A stretch of 64,000 nt of DNA, taken from positions 372,001-436,000 of the forward strand of contig NC_009392.2 in NCBI RefSeq assembly GCF_000002875.2, written 5' to 3'. Made by a program: the position numbers and the translations under genes. The DNA comes from Leishmania infantum JPCM5 (taxonomy: Eukaryota; Euglenozoa; Kinetoplastea; Trypanosomatida; Trypanosomatidae). Shown here in pieces: positions 19,466 to 30,300 of the stretch (position 1 is the stretch's first letter; every line of letters begins with the position of its first letter). The notes below the pieces were generated by a model. That model ran no database searches and was not told where the DNA came from. It saw only the letters and a list, made by a program, of their open reading frames with translations.

Positions 19466-22400
19466 TCATTGCCCAGGTGCAACAACGACTGTGTTGGGGG
19501 ACCCCGAAGCATCCGCCTTCATAGACGGCATCGCCGCAGCGGTGCCGTTTCCAGCGCCGCCAGCGGCCTCCAAAGGTGAGTGACCCACACGGCCGTCCAG
19601 CGGTGTTAATGTGCAAGGTCGATCACGCGGCGCACGTGCCACCGTACTGCTCACCGCTGAGGAAGTGGATGGAGCACTGCCAAGGTGCACCGGTTGCGAG
19701 GCGCGCAGGTCTGCGAGGTTGATGCGACCCCCCCCGCTCAACTGCCGTCCTGGAGCTGGTGTGCGGCGCACACGCGTGGCGGCTTGCACAGAAGATCCTC
19801 TGCCGCTCCCATCGCTGCCAGCAGCAATGGTGGCGGGTGACGTTGTGGCGAGTTCCACTGCCGCCGGGTCACTTGCCTCAGTCTGCTGCTTGTCAGCGTT
19901 GTAGCTGCGACGGGCGCGCACCGAAGATGCCGTCGCAGGTGCGGGAACCGCGGGAACGAGCGTGGTGGGATTGGTCGGCGTGGCAGCCGTATTGCTGCTG
20001 CTAACATGGTTGCCGTTCAGCCGGCTTGTGCCAGTCTGCCCGTCCAAGCTGAAGAACGTCGCTGGCGGCTTCGATCCGCTGTGAGACGACGGCACCGTCG
20101 CACTGCTGTGCTCTAACGCCGCCGCCGGCGTGCATGCCTCCTGTAGCAAAGACGGTGTAGAGCCGCAGGAGATGGAGTCGGTGCTCTGAGCACGACCGCT
20201 GCGCGCGCGTTGGTCAGAGGCGCCGGCGCTGGATGTGCGGCTGCTTGTGGTCAGTCGCCAACGCAGTGCGCCATCACCGTCGGGGGTGCGCACCGACAGC
20301 GGCGGCTGCGTGCTGCCGACGCTCGGCAGGCAATCGGCCGAGGACGGCATACGCGTGTCACAGGAGGTGCTGTGCCTCATAGTTCCTGTCCTGACGGTGC
20401 TGCGCCGCGATGAATCCAGCCGAGACGCCTGCGATACGCTGATGTGCGAGTCGCCAGTGTTTCCGGGCGAGGCGGTCGTCACGGCGGTTAGCGGCGTGCG
20501 AGACGGGGGCAGCTCGGTCATGCCGGCGGAAGAAATGATGACGGCGGGGCGCACCTGCTGCTGCGGCTGGTGTGGCAAGGTGATTCTCTGGAGAACGGCG
20601 GATAGCCTCGGAGATGTCTGCGTCACAGACCGAAGAACCCCCGACGTGATGGATGTAACACCAATGGCGGTGAGCGACAGAAGCGGCGGGCGCGAGAAGG
20701 TGGTAGTGCTGGTACTGGTCAACAACGACGTCGCCTGATGCGTGTGCACCGGCGTCGGCAGCGCACCTTCACCTCTTTCCTCAGGCTCTTCAGCCTCGTC
20801 ATCGCGCTGATCAACACTCCTGAGGTCTGCTCCGTGCTCGTCACGACCCGCTTTCTCTGAGACGGGTGTGGGAACAGCCGGGCGGGTCTGCGGCGACCTC
20901 GGTAGGTGCACGATGTGTTGCCGCGCATTCTCCGGCGGCATTGTGTGCGTGCTACAGCTAGCCCGCGAATCGTCGATGTCAGCGGCAGCCTGGTCGTTCT
21001 CCTCCTTGGAAAGGCCAAACGAGGGCAGCTGGTTCGTCCCGCGCACCGCCTCACTGCTCTCTTGGCCGGCTTCCTTCTCGAACGGAGGAATGCTTGGAGG
21101 CGACAGCGTCCCGCTGTGAGCGGCCGGCGCCGTGACAGAGATGCGCCGTGAAGCCTGGACGCCGCGCCCGCTTGTCATGAACGGCGATATCGCTCCCGGC
21201 ACGCTCTTCTTAGTGTCCGATGGCGTCGATAGAGTCGCACGAGTCGCGGGCACAACGCTGCTAGTGGCACAAGTGTGAAGGCCAGCGTTGATTGCACCAG
21301 CCGGCGTGGCAGACCTCGGCGCCCGCTCTCGTACTGAGAACGGGCTCGTTGCGTCACCACTGGTCTCCGTGCAGTCTTCGAGCAGCAAGATCTGACCCTG
21401 ATAGCGATTCTTCGCAGAGGCGAGGCGCTGGCGCTTCAGCGGCGAGGGGACATTATCTCTCTTCCTCCTAGAATGCGATATGCGTGGGGACGACGCCCTC
21501 GCTAGTGGTGAGGCGGCGGAAGGAAGCTGAATGGCTGTTGTGACGGCCGCTCCAGCGCCGCTCGCGGTTCCGCGACATCCGTTGCTGTCGTCCTTTTCCT
21601 CTGCACGCAATGTGGTGGGTTCGTCAAGGGGGCTGGGCTCGCAGCCCTGTGCCACAGCGAGAGGCGAGGTCGAGCTCGTTGTGGGCGTTGCCCCTACAGT
21701 GGCGCCCTGCCCCTCCCGTGGCCCGTCCCCGCTTGTATTGAAACCGTTGTCGCACTTCGCTGCAGTCGCCGTCGATGATGCGCGTGCTGGTACATCGGCT
21801 AACGCACGAGCACCGCTATTATTGGCGCTGCGCTGTCTCGGCTGCCGTGCTAGCACTGGCTGCTGCTTCAGCAGTGCCGCCGCGCGCGTCATTCGTGTGC
21901 CACCCGCCCCAGCAGCGCAGTCACTACGCGCTCGGCTGACCGCGATGACCGCCGGTGGAGACACCCTTGTCGTCTGTGTACTCGCTTTCCAGTGCGCTAC
22001 CGGCAACGCATCCGACATGGCTCGAGTCTCACGCAGCCGGTCCAAATTTTCAGACGTCAGCTCGCACTTCGAAGATGTTACCGTTGCAATGGGGGCGGTA
22101 GTTTCGGCCGTGGTAGTTGTCACAGGGCGTGCCACAGCCGTGGGGGTGGCCAGCCCTTTGCTGGCTGCGCCGGAGCCGGCGCGTGGCGAGGCCCCGCTGA
22201 CGCCGCTGCGGGGCGACACGCGGAGTTTGTCAAACTTGTTGAGCCCGAGCCCTGACGCCCAGGCCGTACCGGCGCCACCGCCGCAGACGACCTGCGCGCC
22301 AGACCACGCCGTCAAGGACGAGCCAGACATGCACGTTTGTTGATCACTCGCCAAGGGCGATACGCCACGTCGCATCGAAGCACTCGGAGAGATGCCCAGC

Positions 22401-22588
22401 GGCACGTTCACCGCGGGAAAGGGCCAGGGAAGGCTCTTGAAGTGCTGGCTCAGCATTTCACTCTCGAGCTCGGTGGACACGTCCGACTCGTCTTCCTCGT
22501 CCTCGTCATCGATATCGTCGTGTCGCTGCGGCGAGAGGGGCGGCAGCGGGGGGCGCTCCAGCCGCTGCGCTGGCCGTATCGGCTCCAT
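19466..22588 (-). CDS. Large Ser/Thr/Ala-rich hypothetical protein
   Basis: A 1040-residue protein with an acidic stretch near the N-terminus (DDIDDEDEEDESDVSTELE, about 24-42). After that it is almost wholly Ser/Thr/Ala/Pro low complexity with scattered basic clusters such as HSRRKRDNVPSPLKRQRLASAK, here noted only by its Arg/Lys content, which could be a nuclear localisation signal. No folded domain recognised. Such proteins in trypanosomatids are often cytoskeletal or regulatory phosphoproteins, but nothing here decides between those. The ATG start is clear (MEPIRPAQRLERPP), preceded by UTR-like sequence. Its stop may not be original: see the frameshifted coding-like continuation to 18490. 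Confidence 0.65.
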   Translation of the reverse strand: MEPIRPAQRLERPPLPPLSPQRHDDIDDEDEEDESDVSTELESEMLSQHFKSLPWPFPAVNVPLGISPSASMRRGVSPLASDQQTCMSGSSLTAWSGAQVVCGGGAGTAWASGLGLNKFDKLRVSPRSGVSGASPRAGSGAASKGLATPTAVARPVTTTTAETTAPIATVTSSKCELTSENLDRLRETRAMSDALPVAHWKASTQTTRVSPPAVIAVSRARSDCAAGAGGTRMTRAAALLKQQPVLARQPRQRSANNSGARALADVPARASSTATAAKCDNGFNTSGDGPREGQGATVGATPTTSSTSPLAVAQGCEPSPLDEPTTLRAEEKDDSNGCRGTASGAGAAVTTAIQLPSAASPLARASSPRISHSRRKRDNVPSPLKRQRLASAKNRYQGQILLLEDCTETSGDATSPFSVRERAPRSATPAGAINAGLHTCATSSVVPATRATLSTPSDTKKSVPGAISPFMTSGRGVQASRRISVTAPAAHSGTLSPPSIPPFEKEAGQESSEAVRGTNQLPSFGLSKEENDQAAADIDDSRASCSTHTMPPENARQHIVHLPRSPQTRPAVPTPVSEKAGRDEHGADLRSVDQRDDEAEEPEERGEGALPTPVHTHQATSLLTSTSTTTFSRPPLLSLTAIGVTSITSGVLRSVTQTSPRLSAVLQRITLPHQPQQQVRPAVIISSAGMTELPPSRTPLTAVTTASPGNTGDSHISVSQASRLDSSRRSTVRTGTMRHSTSCDTRMPSSADCLPSVGSTQPPLSVRTPDGDGALRWRLTTSSRTSSAGASDQRARSGRAQSTDSISCGSTPSLLQEACTPAAALEHSSATVPSSHSGSKPPATFFSLDGQTGTSRLNGNHVSSSNTAATPTNPTTLVPAVPAPATASSVRARRSYNADKQQTEASDPAAVELATTSPATIAAGSDGSGRGSSVQAATRVRRTPAPGRQLSGGGRINLADLRASQPVHLGSAPSTSSAVSSTVARAPRDRPCTLTPLDGRVGHSPLEAAGGAGNGTAAAMPSMKADASGSPNTVVVAPGQ

Positions 22589-23076
22589 GCTGATGGGCTA
22601 AAACTTGAATGAGAGAAAGAAGGGCGGGGGAGAGGGAGACAGGAGGTAGTGCCCTCTTTCGGCGTGTCTGTGTGAGTGTATGGCTGTGTGTGTGTGTGTG
22701 TGTGTGTGTGCGTGCGTATCAGTGATCAGGGAGAGCAGAGAGTACCCACAGACTCAAAGAGGGAAAGCGAGACAGCTGCGCGTGCGAGAGCCCCAAAACA
22801 AACGAAAACGAGAGTCACTGAAAAGCTGATCGGCATGGAAAGTCGGAGATGAATGTTCAGGGCGACGGCACGTGAAAAGGACGTGCGCGAGAACAGTAAG
22901 AACGCGAAAGAGGTGCGGAAGAAGGTTAAACAACGACCGGGAGAGGGAGGAACAGGTGTCTGCTTGTGTGCTAGTAAGCGTGCTTAAAAGCATGCATGCG
23001 TGTGCACGTATCTGGGTATGTGATCGGCGAACGATACCGCCAGCAAGAGCAGACGCACAAACACTTGCTTTTCGGC
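22589..23076. other. Intergenic/UTR with (TG)n
   Basis: No gene seen. A TG run covers about 22685-22712. Purine-rich DNA on the plus strand gives pyrimidine tracts on the coding strand upstream of the gene ending at 19466. Confidence 0.6.
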
Positions 23077-23442
23077 GTGTTCATTCTCCGCCAGGGTGCA
23101 CGAGGCCGGCGCCGCTCTGCCCACCGGCCGGCCACACGCCCCATCGCCTGGTGCGTTCCCGCCCCTCGGGGGGCTCGGCCCCCACACCCACACACACCAG
23201 TGCGCCGTGTGAGGGCCCGGTCGGATACGCGCGGGTCACGTGGACGCCCTGCCCACCATATGGGTGATAAAGACCTGCTCACAGCCGCAGGTCGCTCCGA
23301 GGCAGCGCCACCCAGGACCCCGCCGCCGACATCAGTGGCAGTAAGCCGCGCTCACCTCTCCACGTCGTAGGTGCTTGGCCCTGTCACCACCAGAAGCGGT
23401 TCGGCATTCGGCAGGGGATGCGGGGCTGCTTGGCGGCTCCCC
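23077..23442 (-). repeat. Degenerate SIDER-type retroposon
   Basis: About 365 bases align by eye along their length with the four near-identical elements at 43-56 kb. Shared blocks include GTTCATTCTC(C/T)GCCAGGG, CTCTGCCC, GGTCACGTGG, GCAGCGCCA, CATCAG and GGTGCTTGGCCCTGTCAC, in the same order, with many substitutions. It lies between the double J-domain gene (ending at 23697) and the next minus-strand gene, that is in the likely 3' UTR of the J-domain gene and in sense orientation. SIDER2 elements in Leishmania 3' UTRs are known to lower mRNA stability, so such a role is possible here (inference). Confidence 0.75.
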
Positions 23443-23696
23443 ATACCACCACCACCACCTAAACACACAGAGAGAGTGGGGGGTGAGGTGCACGGTACCC
23501 TGTTGATACCACGCACGGAGGAGGGGGGTACCCGGCCGGCCATCACGGAGTGCCGCAGCGCACGCAAAAAAAAGGGACGACAAGAGAAGAGCAGCAATGC
23601 GGGTGTTTGGCCTCCCCCACCCCCTTTTGCCCCTCGGTCGCTTGCGCGCACACACAGCGTGTGCATATCTGTGTGGTTTGTTGGCACTGGCGGCGT

Positions 23697-24677
23697 CTAA
23701 AACAGCTGCAAGTCGTTCCACTCCTTGCGCTGCCGCTCCAGCTCCGCCGCCAGCGCGGTCTCTTCCTTCTCTTTTTCTTCCTTGAGTTTACGCCGCCGCG
23801 CCGCCTCCTCGCCCAGGCGCGCGGCCTCCAGTTGCTGATCTCGCAGCGCCTCCATCCGCCGCTTTTGCAAGCGCTCCTCGGCTGTCATGCTTTCCTCGGG
23901 TCCGAACCTATCGGCGTCACCACCGCTGCCGCTCACGCCGCGCTGCGCGGCCGCCGCCTTCAACGCCGCCTCTTTCTTTCGCTGCTGTTCGAAGGCGACT
24001 TTGAAGCGTACGAGTTTCTTCTCGTCTGCCAGCTCCTTGTGCGCCGTCTCGAAGACGGTGAAGGCATCCTGCACGTGGGGCAGCTGGCACTTGTCGGGAT
24101 GCAACGCCTGAGCCATCTTGCGGTAACGCCGGTCGACGTCGGCCACGGTACAGTTGCTGGGGTCCACGTCGAGGATGATGAAGTAGTCGGTAGCCTTGCA
24201 CTGCAGCACCCGGCGAATCTCAGCCGCCTTCTGCGCGTCACTGGACAGACCGCTGGCGGCTAGCTGCGTGAGGGAACCGAAGGCGATGGGCGGCAGCGCG
24301 GTCTCCGCCTCACGTGCGCGCTTCTGCCCCGCCGCGGCGCCAGCGGCCGGGATAGTGCGACTCCCTGTCCCCGTGCCGGAGGTTCCCTCCTCTGCTAGTC
24401 GATCCTGCTGCTTCCGATACGCCCGCTTCAGGTGGTAAAATATGGACTCCTGGCTGAGCGACTTGTGCACCTTCTCCGCAGCGTGAAAGGCATCCGCGGC
24501 GTTCGCGAGCTGGCACTTGTCCGGATGCAGCAGCAGCGCAATCTTGCGATATTGCCGGTTCACATCGGTCAGCTCGCATGTGGCGATGTCGAGCTGGAGA
24601 AACTCGAAGGGGCTCGCCTTGCGCGCCTCGCACGCCATCAATCGCGCAATCTCAGCCGCCTGCTGCGCCTCGCTCAT
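23697..24677 (-). CDS. Protein with two tandem J domains (DNAJC8-like)
   Basis: A 326-residue protein with two complete J-domain cores. The first (about 20-85) has PFEFLQLD, then YRKIALLLHPDKCQL with HPD at 51-53. The second (about 165-225) has YFIILDVDPSNC, then YRKMAQALHPDKCQL with HPD near 191-193. J domains stimulate Hsp70 ATPase, and both keep the essential HPD. Flanking wording (PFEFLQLD, the spacing of the helices, and a charged Arg/Lys/Glu coiled-coil tail ending in KEWNDLQLF) resembles the splicing-associated DNAJC8/SPF31 type, here duplicated. The start is the ATG of MSEAQQAAEI; the same AAEI motif precedes the second J domain, supporting internal duplication. The frame upstream is not conserved-looking. 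Confidence 0.85.
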   Translation of the reverse strand: MSEAQQAAEIARLMACEARKASPFEFLQLDIATCELTDVNRQYRKIALLLHPDKCQLANAADAFHAAEKVHKSLSQESIFYHLKRAYRKQQDRLAEEGTSGTGTGSRTIPAAGAAAGQKRAREAETALPPIAFGSLTQLAASGLSSDAQKAAEIRRVLQCKATDYFIILDVDPSNCTVADVDRRYRKMAQALHPDKCQLPHVQDAFTVFETAHKELADEKKLVRFKVAFEQQRKKEAALKAAAAQRGVSGSGGDADRFGPEESMTAEERLQKRRMEALRDQQLEAARLGEEAARRRKLKEEKEKEETALAAELERQRKEWNDLQLF

Positions 24678-25391
24678 CCTTGAGGGCTTTGATTCTCTCT
24701 GTGAATATCTGTATGTGGGTGCCGGTGCACACCCGCTGCCGCACTCGTCAAGGTGCCCCACCAACCACCGCGCGGCCTCCACTCCTGTTGTGGGTGCTCT
24801 CAGATGTTAGCTAAATATAGAGAGAAGCGGGAGTCCAGTGCACATGACAGGTTGGAGGTGCACCCTGTCGGCTGTGAGGAACCGCTGTGGAGGTTGATGC
24901 TTGAAAATAGAAAGAAAGATGGAGAGACCACGGCACACGGTGAAGTGGGCATCAAGGACAAAACAGACAGCGGCATGGCGGTGCAGTGCTGAGGGCCATC
25001 GGCACCGAGATGAAGCCTGTAAGTTGAAGAACCCTAGTGGCATACGGTCACACGGTAGCCCGCTCCTGCCTGTCCTCACCACCACCACCACCGTGGCAGT
25101 CGCGCTGCCGTGAACGTGTCTGAGAGCGTGCACGCCAGCATGCATCGATGTCTGTCGCTTCCGACGTCCCCGTGTCCAGTGCGCGCGCGTATTGGGGGAA
25201 GGGGAGAGGGGGGGGGTCGGGCATCATTTAGAACAAGACATAGAAAGAAGGCCGTCCGCGTCACCGGCATCTTCCACACACACACACACACACACATGCA
25301 CACATCGGCGAAGACTCGCATAGAGCAAAAGGCACACTCATCTCGCTTGTGGGGCTGCCGCGTGGCACATCCGACTTCGGCCCTGCTCGGC
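24678..25391. other. Intergenic/UTR
   Basis: No gene supported. A (CA)n run lies at about 25276-25295 and a G-run near 25209-25216. It separates the J-domain gene from the downstream end of the VWA8-type gene. Confidence 0.6.
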
Positions 25392-27341
25392 TCAGAATAA
25401 GTTCGCGGAGATGAAGATCTGGCGCAGGACCTGCGGCAGCACATCGGTTCGCATGCACTCATACCCATGTCCCGCCGGTAGCTGCTGCTGCAGGTGCGAC
25501 GCCTGCGCCCCAAGCGTGGCGATAAAGATGCAGAACATCTTCACCTCCGGCTTACTCTGGATGATCGCCGTCAGCTCGCGCGGCGTGATGCCGTACTGGC
25601 GCAGGTTCGCGTCGCTGATCACAAACACGAAGTACGAGTCGCCCTTCTCCTTCGTCACCAGCTCAATGCTGCGCCGCATCGCATCGACGGTGTTGTCGCC
25701 GGACCAGCAGTACTGCGCGTAAGCCAACATCTTCTGACAGATGATCATGCGCTCCTTTTGGTTCGCAGGTGGGGCGCCGAAGTTAACGAGAGGGATGTTG
25801 TCGCTGTCGCCGTTGTGGCCAATCATGGCGTAGTCCAGCTTCGACTCGAACCCGGCAAAGGCCTCCATGATCATGATAGTCGTCTCGAGCAGCTTCGTCA
25901 AGCGCTGATCCATGCTGTTGAAGCGGTACATGCTCGCACTCACGTCTAGCACAAAGACCAGCCGCTTCTTGTGCTGCTGCTGAAACGGGTTCGTCTCCTT
26001 CGAGTCGGCGCGGCGCTTGTATACGTTCTTTTCGCCAACGATCCCCTCGACGAGCTTCTTGTCGTCCCACACGCCGTCCGTCTGCCCTGTAATCCACACC
26101 CGCTCGCCCTCGGAAGCCTTCAGCCCCATCAAGAGCGTCCGCAGCTGCGCTACCGCCGGCTGCACGCGCTCCTGCAGGCCTTTGTACTGCTCGTACTCCT
26201 CTTCGGACATGCCAATCGACTGCAGGCGTTCCTTGAGCGCCTTGCGGCCCATCCGCCGCGCCTCCTCTATCAGGTGTTTCGGAACCTTGCGCTTCTCCTC
26301 GGGCGACACCTGATGCACAGGGTTGCCCTTGTCGAGACGGTAGGGCCCGATAATCCCTCCAAGCCCCGCAGTGTCTGTGCCCCCAGTGCCGCCGGCCCAC
26401 GTGTTGCCGCCGTGGTGCTCCTTGTCGTCGATCTCGCCGTGCTTCAAGGTGCCGGAGGGCTGCTTGCGCGGCGTGCTGTACTTCATCTTGAAGTCCTTCA
26501 CGTCCTCCTCGCCCTCCTCGACAGTGGCAGCGTCGCCGACAGTCGCCGCGTTGCCGGTGAGGAGTGACGACCATTCTGAGTAACGCTGCCGCACGCGCTC
26601 CCCATCCACATCGGCAACGGAGAGCTGCTGCGACGTCGACTGCCATGCGTAGACAGTGCCGCTGCGGCTGTCAAGGGACCAGCGGTTCTCTGCGGCTGCA
26701 GCAGCAGAAGGCGACGCGGAAGCCGCCTGGGCTGTCGCCCCAGGGGCGCGGGCAAACGTGCGCTGTGTGGCGTGTTGCGTGTCGATCGCGGAGACCGTTT
26801 GGCCGTCAGGGTGGATATGGAGAAGCTGATGGCGTGCGTCGTCAACAAGGGTGGTGAAGGCGGGCAGGGCGGCGCTCGCGGCGGCAGAGCCGGTCTTACT
26901 CTTATAGTAGCGCAGCTGCAGCCCGCTCTCTGCGGTGCCCTCGACGTGAGCGTAGACGATGTTGCGACCGGCTGGGTCGTCCTCGTTGATCTCGGAGGCT
27001 CCATCGGCGGGTGGCGGTGTGCTCGCCGAAGACCCATCAGCAGCAGCAGCGATGCGCCACACCGACCCCTTCAAGTCTGCTGGGACAAGGACATCATGTG
27101 ACGCGCTGCTCCGGTCGCTTGCAGAGAGGTACTCCGTGGGCCCATCATCACCTGCAGCATCCGCGGGGGCCTCCACGAGCTCCAGACATTGCGTATCCGG
27201 CGAGAGAGGCAGCATCGTCGCATGAGCGCTGCCGTCGGCTGCCACCGAAACCTTCACAACGCCAGCGCGGCGATGTGCCCTTCGTTGCGATGTCTCACGG
27301 GCGTCACCGACAGCAGCAGCCTCCATCTCCACCATCGCCAA
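25392..27341 (-). pseudogene. VWA8: C-terminal half of VWA8-type protein: vWA domain, separated from its N-terminal half by one in-frame TGA
   Basis: An open frame of 650 codons (649 residues) carrying a C-terminal von Willebrand A domain. MIDAS motif DVSASM is at about residue 464, with VFVLDVSASMYRF before it, and FVFVISDANLRQYG and MFCIFIATLG after it. This is the expected C-terminus of VWA8, a mitochondrial matrix AAA+ ATPase with three ATPase modules and a vWA tail. The frame is identical to that of the gene at 27342-33098, and the only interruption is the TGA at 27342-27344. The next codon is TTG and the first ATG is three codons after the stop. It has no splice-acceptor space of its own, so independent expression is unlikely. 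It may be read through, be a loss-of-function allele, or reflect a base error. Confidence 0.8.
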
Positions 27342-30300
27342 TCAACTGCCCACGAACCGAAGCGACACCACCGGATGTGGGAAGCTCACCCTCACGACTC
27401 GCCCTTGGACGACAAAAAGAAGCTCCCTCATGGTAGACGAGGCGGCGGCAAAGCAGATGACACCGTGGCGGGGACTCACGTCAAGCACACGGACACTTGC
27501 CTGCGCCGCTGGCGGCGCCGATGCAGCGTTCAAGCACCGGTCTAGGTGAAGCGGCAGCACAGGTCCGAGAGACGTGGTGGTTACTGCGCCGGGTGTATTG
27601 CTCACTGCTGTCATTTCTCCTTCTGCGATGCCCATGCGCGTCATGTACAGGTCCGAGGCAGCACCCGCCAGCACGTCAATCAGCGCCGTGCAGCCTGTCT
27701 TGTTAGAGGACAACAGCACAACACCCTGCGGAGCGCGCCCGGCGGCCAATCCAGCACCGTCATTCTTGCGCAGCAGAGACCTCCGCGCACCCGCCGTCTG
27801 CGACCAGGTCGCCAGCGACGGCGGCCAGATACGGCGGTGCTGCTGCTGCCCCACGGTGTCACCCGCCTCGCCGTCACCGGTGCTCCAAGGAAGCGCCTGT
27901 GCAGACAAGGTGAAACCAGTGAATCGGAAGAGCGAAAACGGGTGTGCAGCCGCGGTCGCTAGCTCCGTGGCGTACGGCGAGGTCACGTCCGCAAACCGCA
28001 CGTGGCCCACCGGCCAGAGCGTCGCCAGTTCTTCCGCCTTGTCGGCGACCAAGTAACGAGTCTCTATAGAGGAAGGCGGCAAGCGCACGGTCGCGACAAT
28101 CAACCGCAGCGCTGCTGCACCGGGCGATGATTTACTCGTGCCGCCGCTGCCGTCCTTTCCGGACGTGCGGCGAAGCAGCAAGACCGAGAGCAGCGGCATT
28201 GTCACCGCCTCCATTTCCGCATCGGCGCCGCCAACAGCCGTCACAGAGGTCATGGCAACAACCGTGTCGGTGCTGGGGTTCACGAATGGCAGGGTAAAAT
28301 GGCTTGCCCATTCCGTGAAGGCCTCTGCGGCGGATGAGGCGGCGTCGGCAGAGGACGTCGCTGGCGAGGCAGGGAAAAACGACTCTGTGGGATACGTTGT
28401 GTTCCACAGCGTTACCGTTGTGCCGCTCCCGCGACCGCCCTGTGGCCGCGCCGCCGCCACCTCCTCTTCTGCCTCCACAATGCGTGACAGGAAGCGGTGC
28501 TCGCTGAGCGTCACCTCTGCCGGGAGGCAGACAAGAGCGGCAAAGTACGCAGCATCCGCCGCCGTCGACGTCGCGGTCATCGCTGTCATGGGTAGCGTCA
28601 CCAGCTCCTTAAAGGGCAGCAGGGGTGTTGGCTGCGCTGCCTTGTACGGCTTGAGCCGCTGCAGGCCACCTTGTTGAATCATTGGTTGGAGGTAGTTGGC
28701 GAGCACCTGCCGCACCACCCGCAGCGTGTTCTCGTCACGGGCGTCGAAGTTGAAGACGTTGTTGAGTGCCTCGTAAACTCCGTCTTGCGGATAGCGTGAC
28801 ATGTGCTTCACCACCGCGATCAGTTCGCGGAGCGAGAAGGGGTAGGTCAGGTTCCCTTGCGTGAAGGCGCTCTGCAGCTCGAGAAAGACCAGAACAAGGC
28901 GCTCGAGTAACGACCGCGGCAGGGTTGGCGCGTAGGCAGTCAAGACACGCAGCTGCGACTCCGCGTCCGGGTTGCCCATCACGTATGCGGCGAAAAGGTC
29001 GCCACACTCGCGGAAGAAGTCGTTGCCGTGAAACGGAAAGCCTGGCGGGTTGGCCAACACGATAATGCGAAAGTCCGGGTGAATGGCGATGCGCTGCGTC
29101 GTCCCTGCCACCCCTGCTGCTGCCGCTGTTGCGTGAGGTTCCATCGCCGGGTCGCAGATCTGCCTCCCGTCACCGAGCCGCATCTCGCGGTCCTCGATAA
29201 GGCCCTTTAGCACCTGCACCACCTCGACTGGTGCCTTGTCGATCTCGTCCACCACAAGGCAGTGACCTCGCTGGACCGCCTTCACCAGTGGCGAGTCCTC
29301 CCAGACGACCTTGCCGGCCTCTACCGTGGGGTTAATCGTCAAGCTGCCCACGGTCGTGTCACGGTGCAGCTGGATGTAGTGCCGCGGGATGCCGAGGCGC
29401 GAAAGAAAGGCGTCCACCACCTTGTTCTTCCCCACACCCTGGTTGCCGATGAGGAGGATATTACTGCCCATGGCGTACTGCTTCGCCAGCCAAGCCAGGA
29501 TCGACTCGTGCACTCGATTCGCATGGAATCCGGTGACGTACGGCACCAGGGCCAGCTCTGCCTGTGTGTACGCGCGAGAAAGAAGCAGCACAGGCTCGCC
29601 ATTCACGTTCCAAAGTCGACTCGAGCTCATGGAAGTCTCGCCGCCGGTGCGGAAGGCGTCATCTGCAGCCACAAGAACTTCGCCCTCCGCAGTCGGTGAT
29701 GCTGACGTTGCGTCACCGCGTCCCGTCGCCGTACGGACGCTCGGCTGTGCCAGCCCGCAGGTCTCCAGCGCGTGCCGCACCTTGGTAGCGGCGACGCCTG
29801 TCATCAGGGGCAGCAACAGCGTGTTGCGCACATTCTCCTCGATGCGTGATGGGTAACGCACAGCAGAGCGGACGAGCTGGCGCAGCTGCCGGAGGCTGAG
29901 CTGCGGCATCTTGCCGTCTGTGCTGTGAAGCTCCTCCAGCTCGTTGCGCAGCTGGATAAGTTGGCCCACAACAGCCTCGATGCGCTGCTGGGTCGCCGCC
30001 GGTGCCTCTTGCTTCCGCCACGCCTCCGCCTGCAGCAGCCGTGCCTCTGCCTGTGCGACTTGCCGCAGCACCGGTCCTAGCGCGTCCTCGCCGGCGTCCG
30101 GCATCGCCACCATGCGGAACAGCGTTGTGAGGTCTTGTGTGATGAAGAAGTCCCGCGCACCTCGGCTTCCGGCCGCCCCGCCGCTGGCGGGTAGTGGCGG
30201 ACGTGCCGTTGCCACCACTCGAAAGCACGGGTGCACCGGGAAGATCTTCCGCTCCCGCATGTCCGCATCCGTCGGTTGCCACACCACCGCTCCGGTACTC

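Noticed and set aside
27333..27341. The vWA half of VWA8 as an independent gene starting at 27335
   Set aside because: It abuts the upstream frame with no room for a splice acceptor and is in the same phase; a split gene is the simpler reading.
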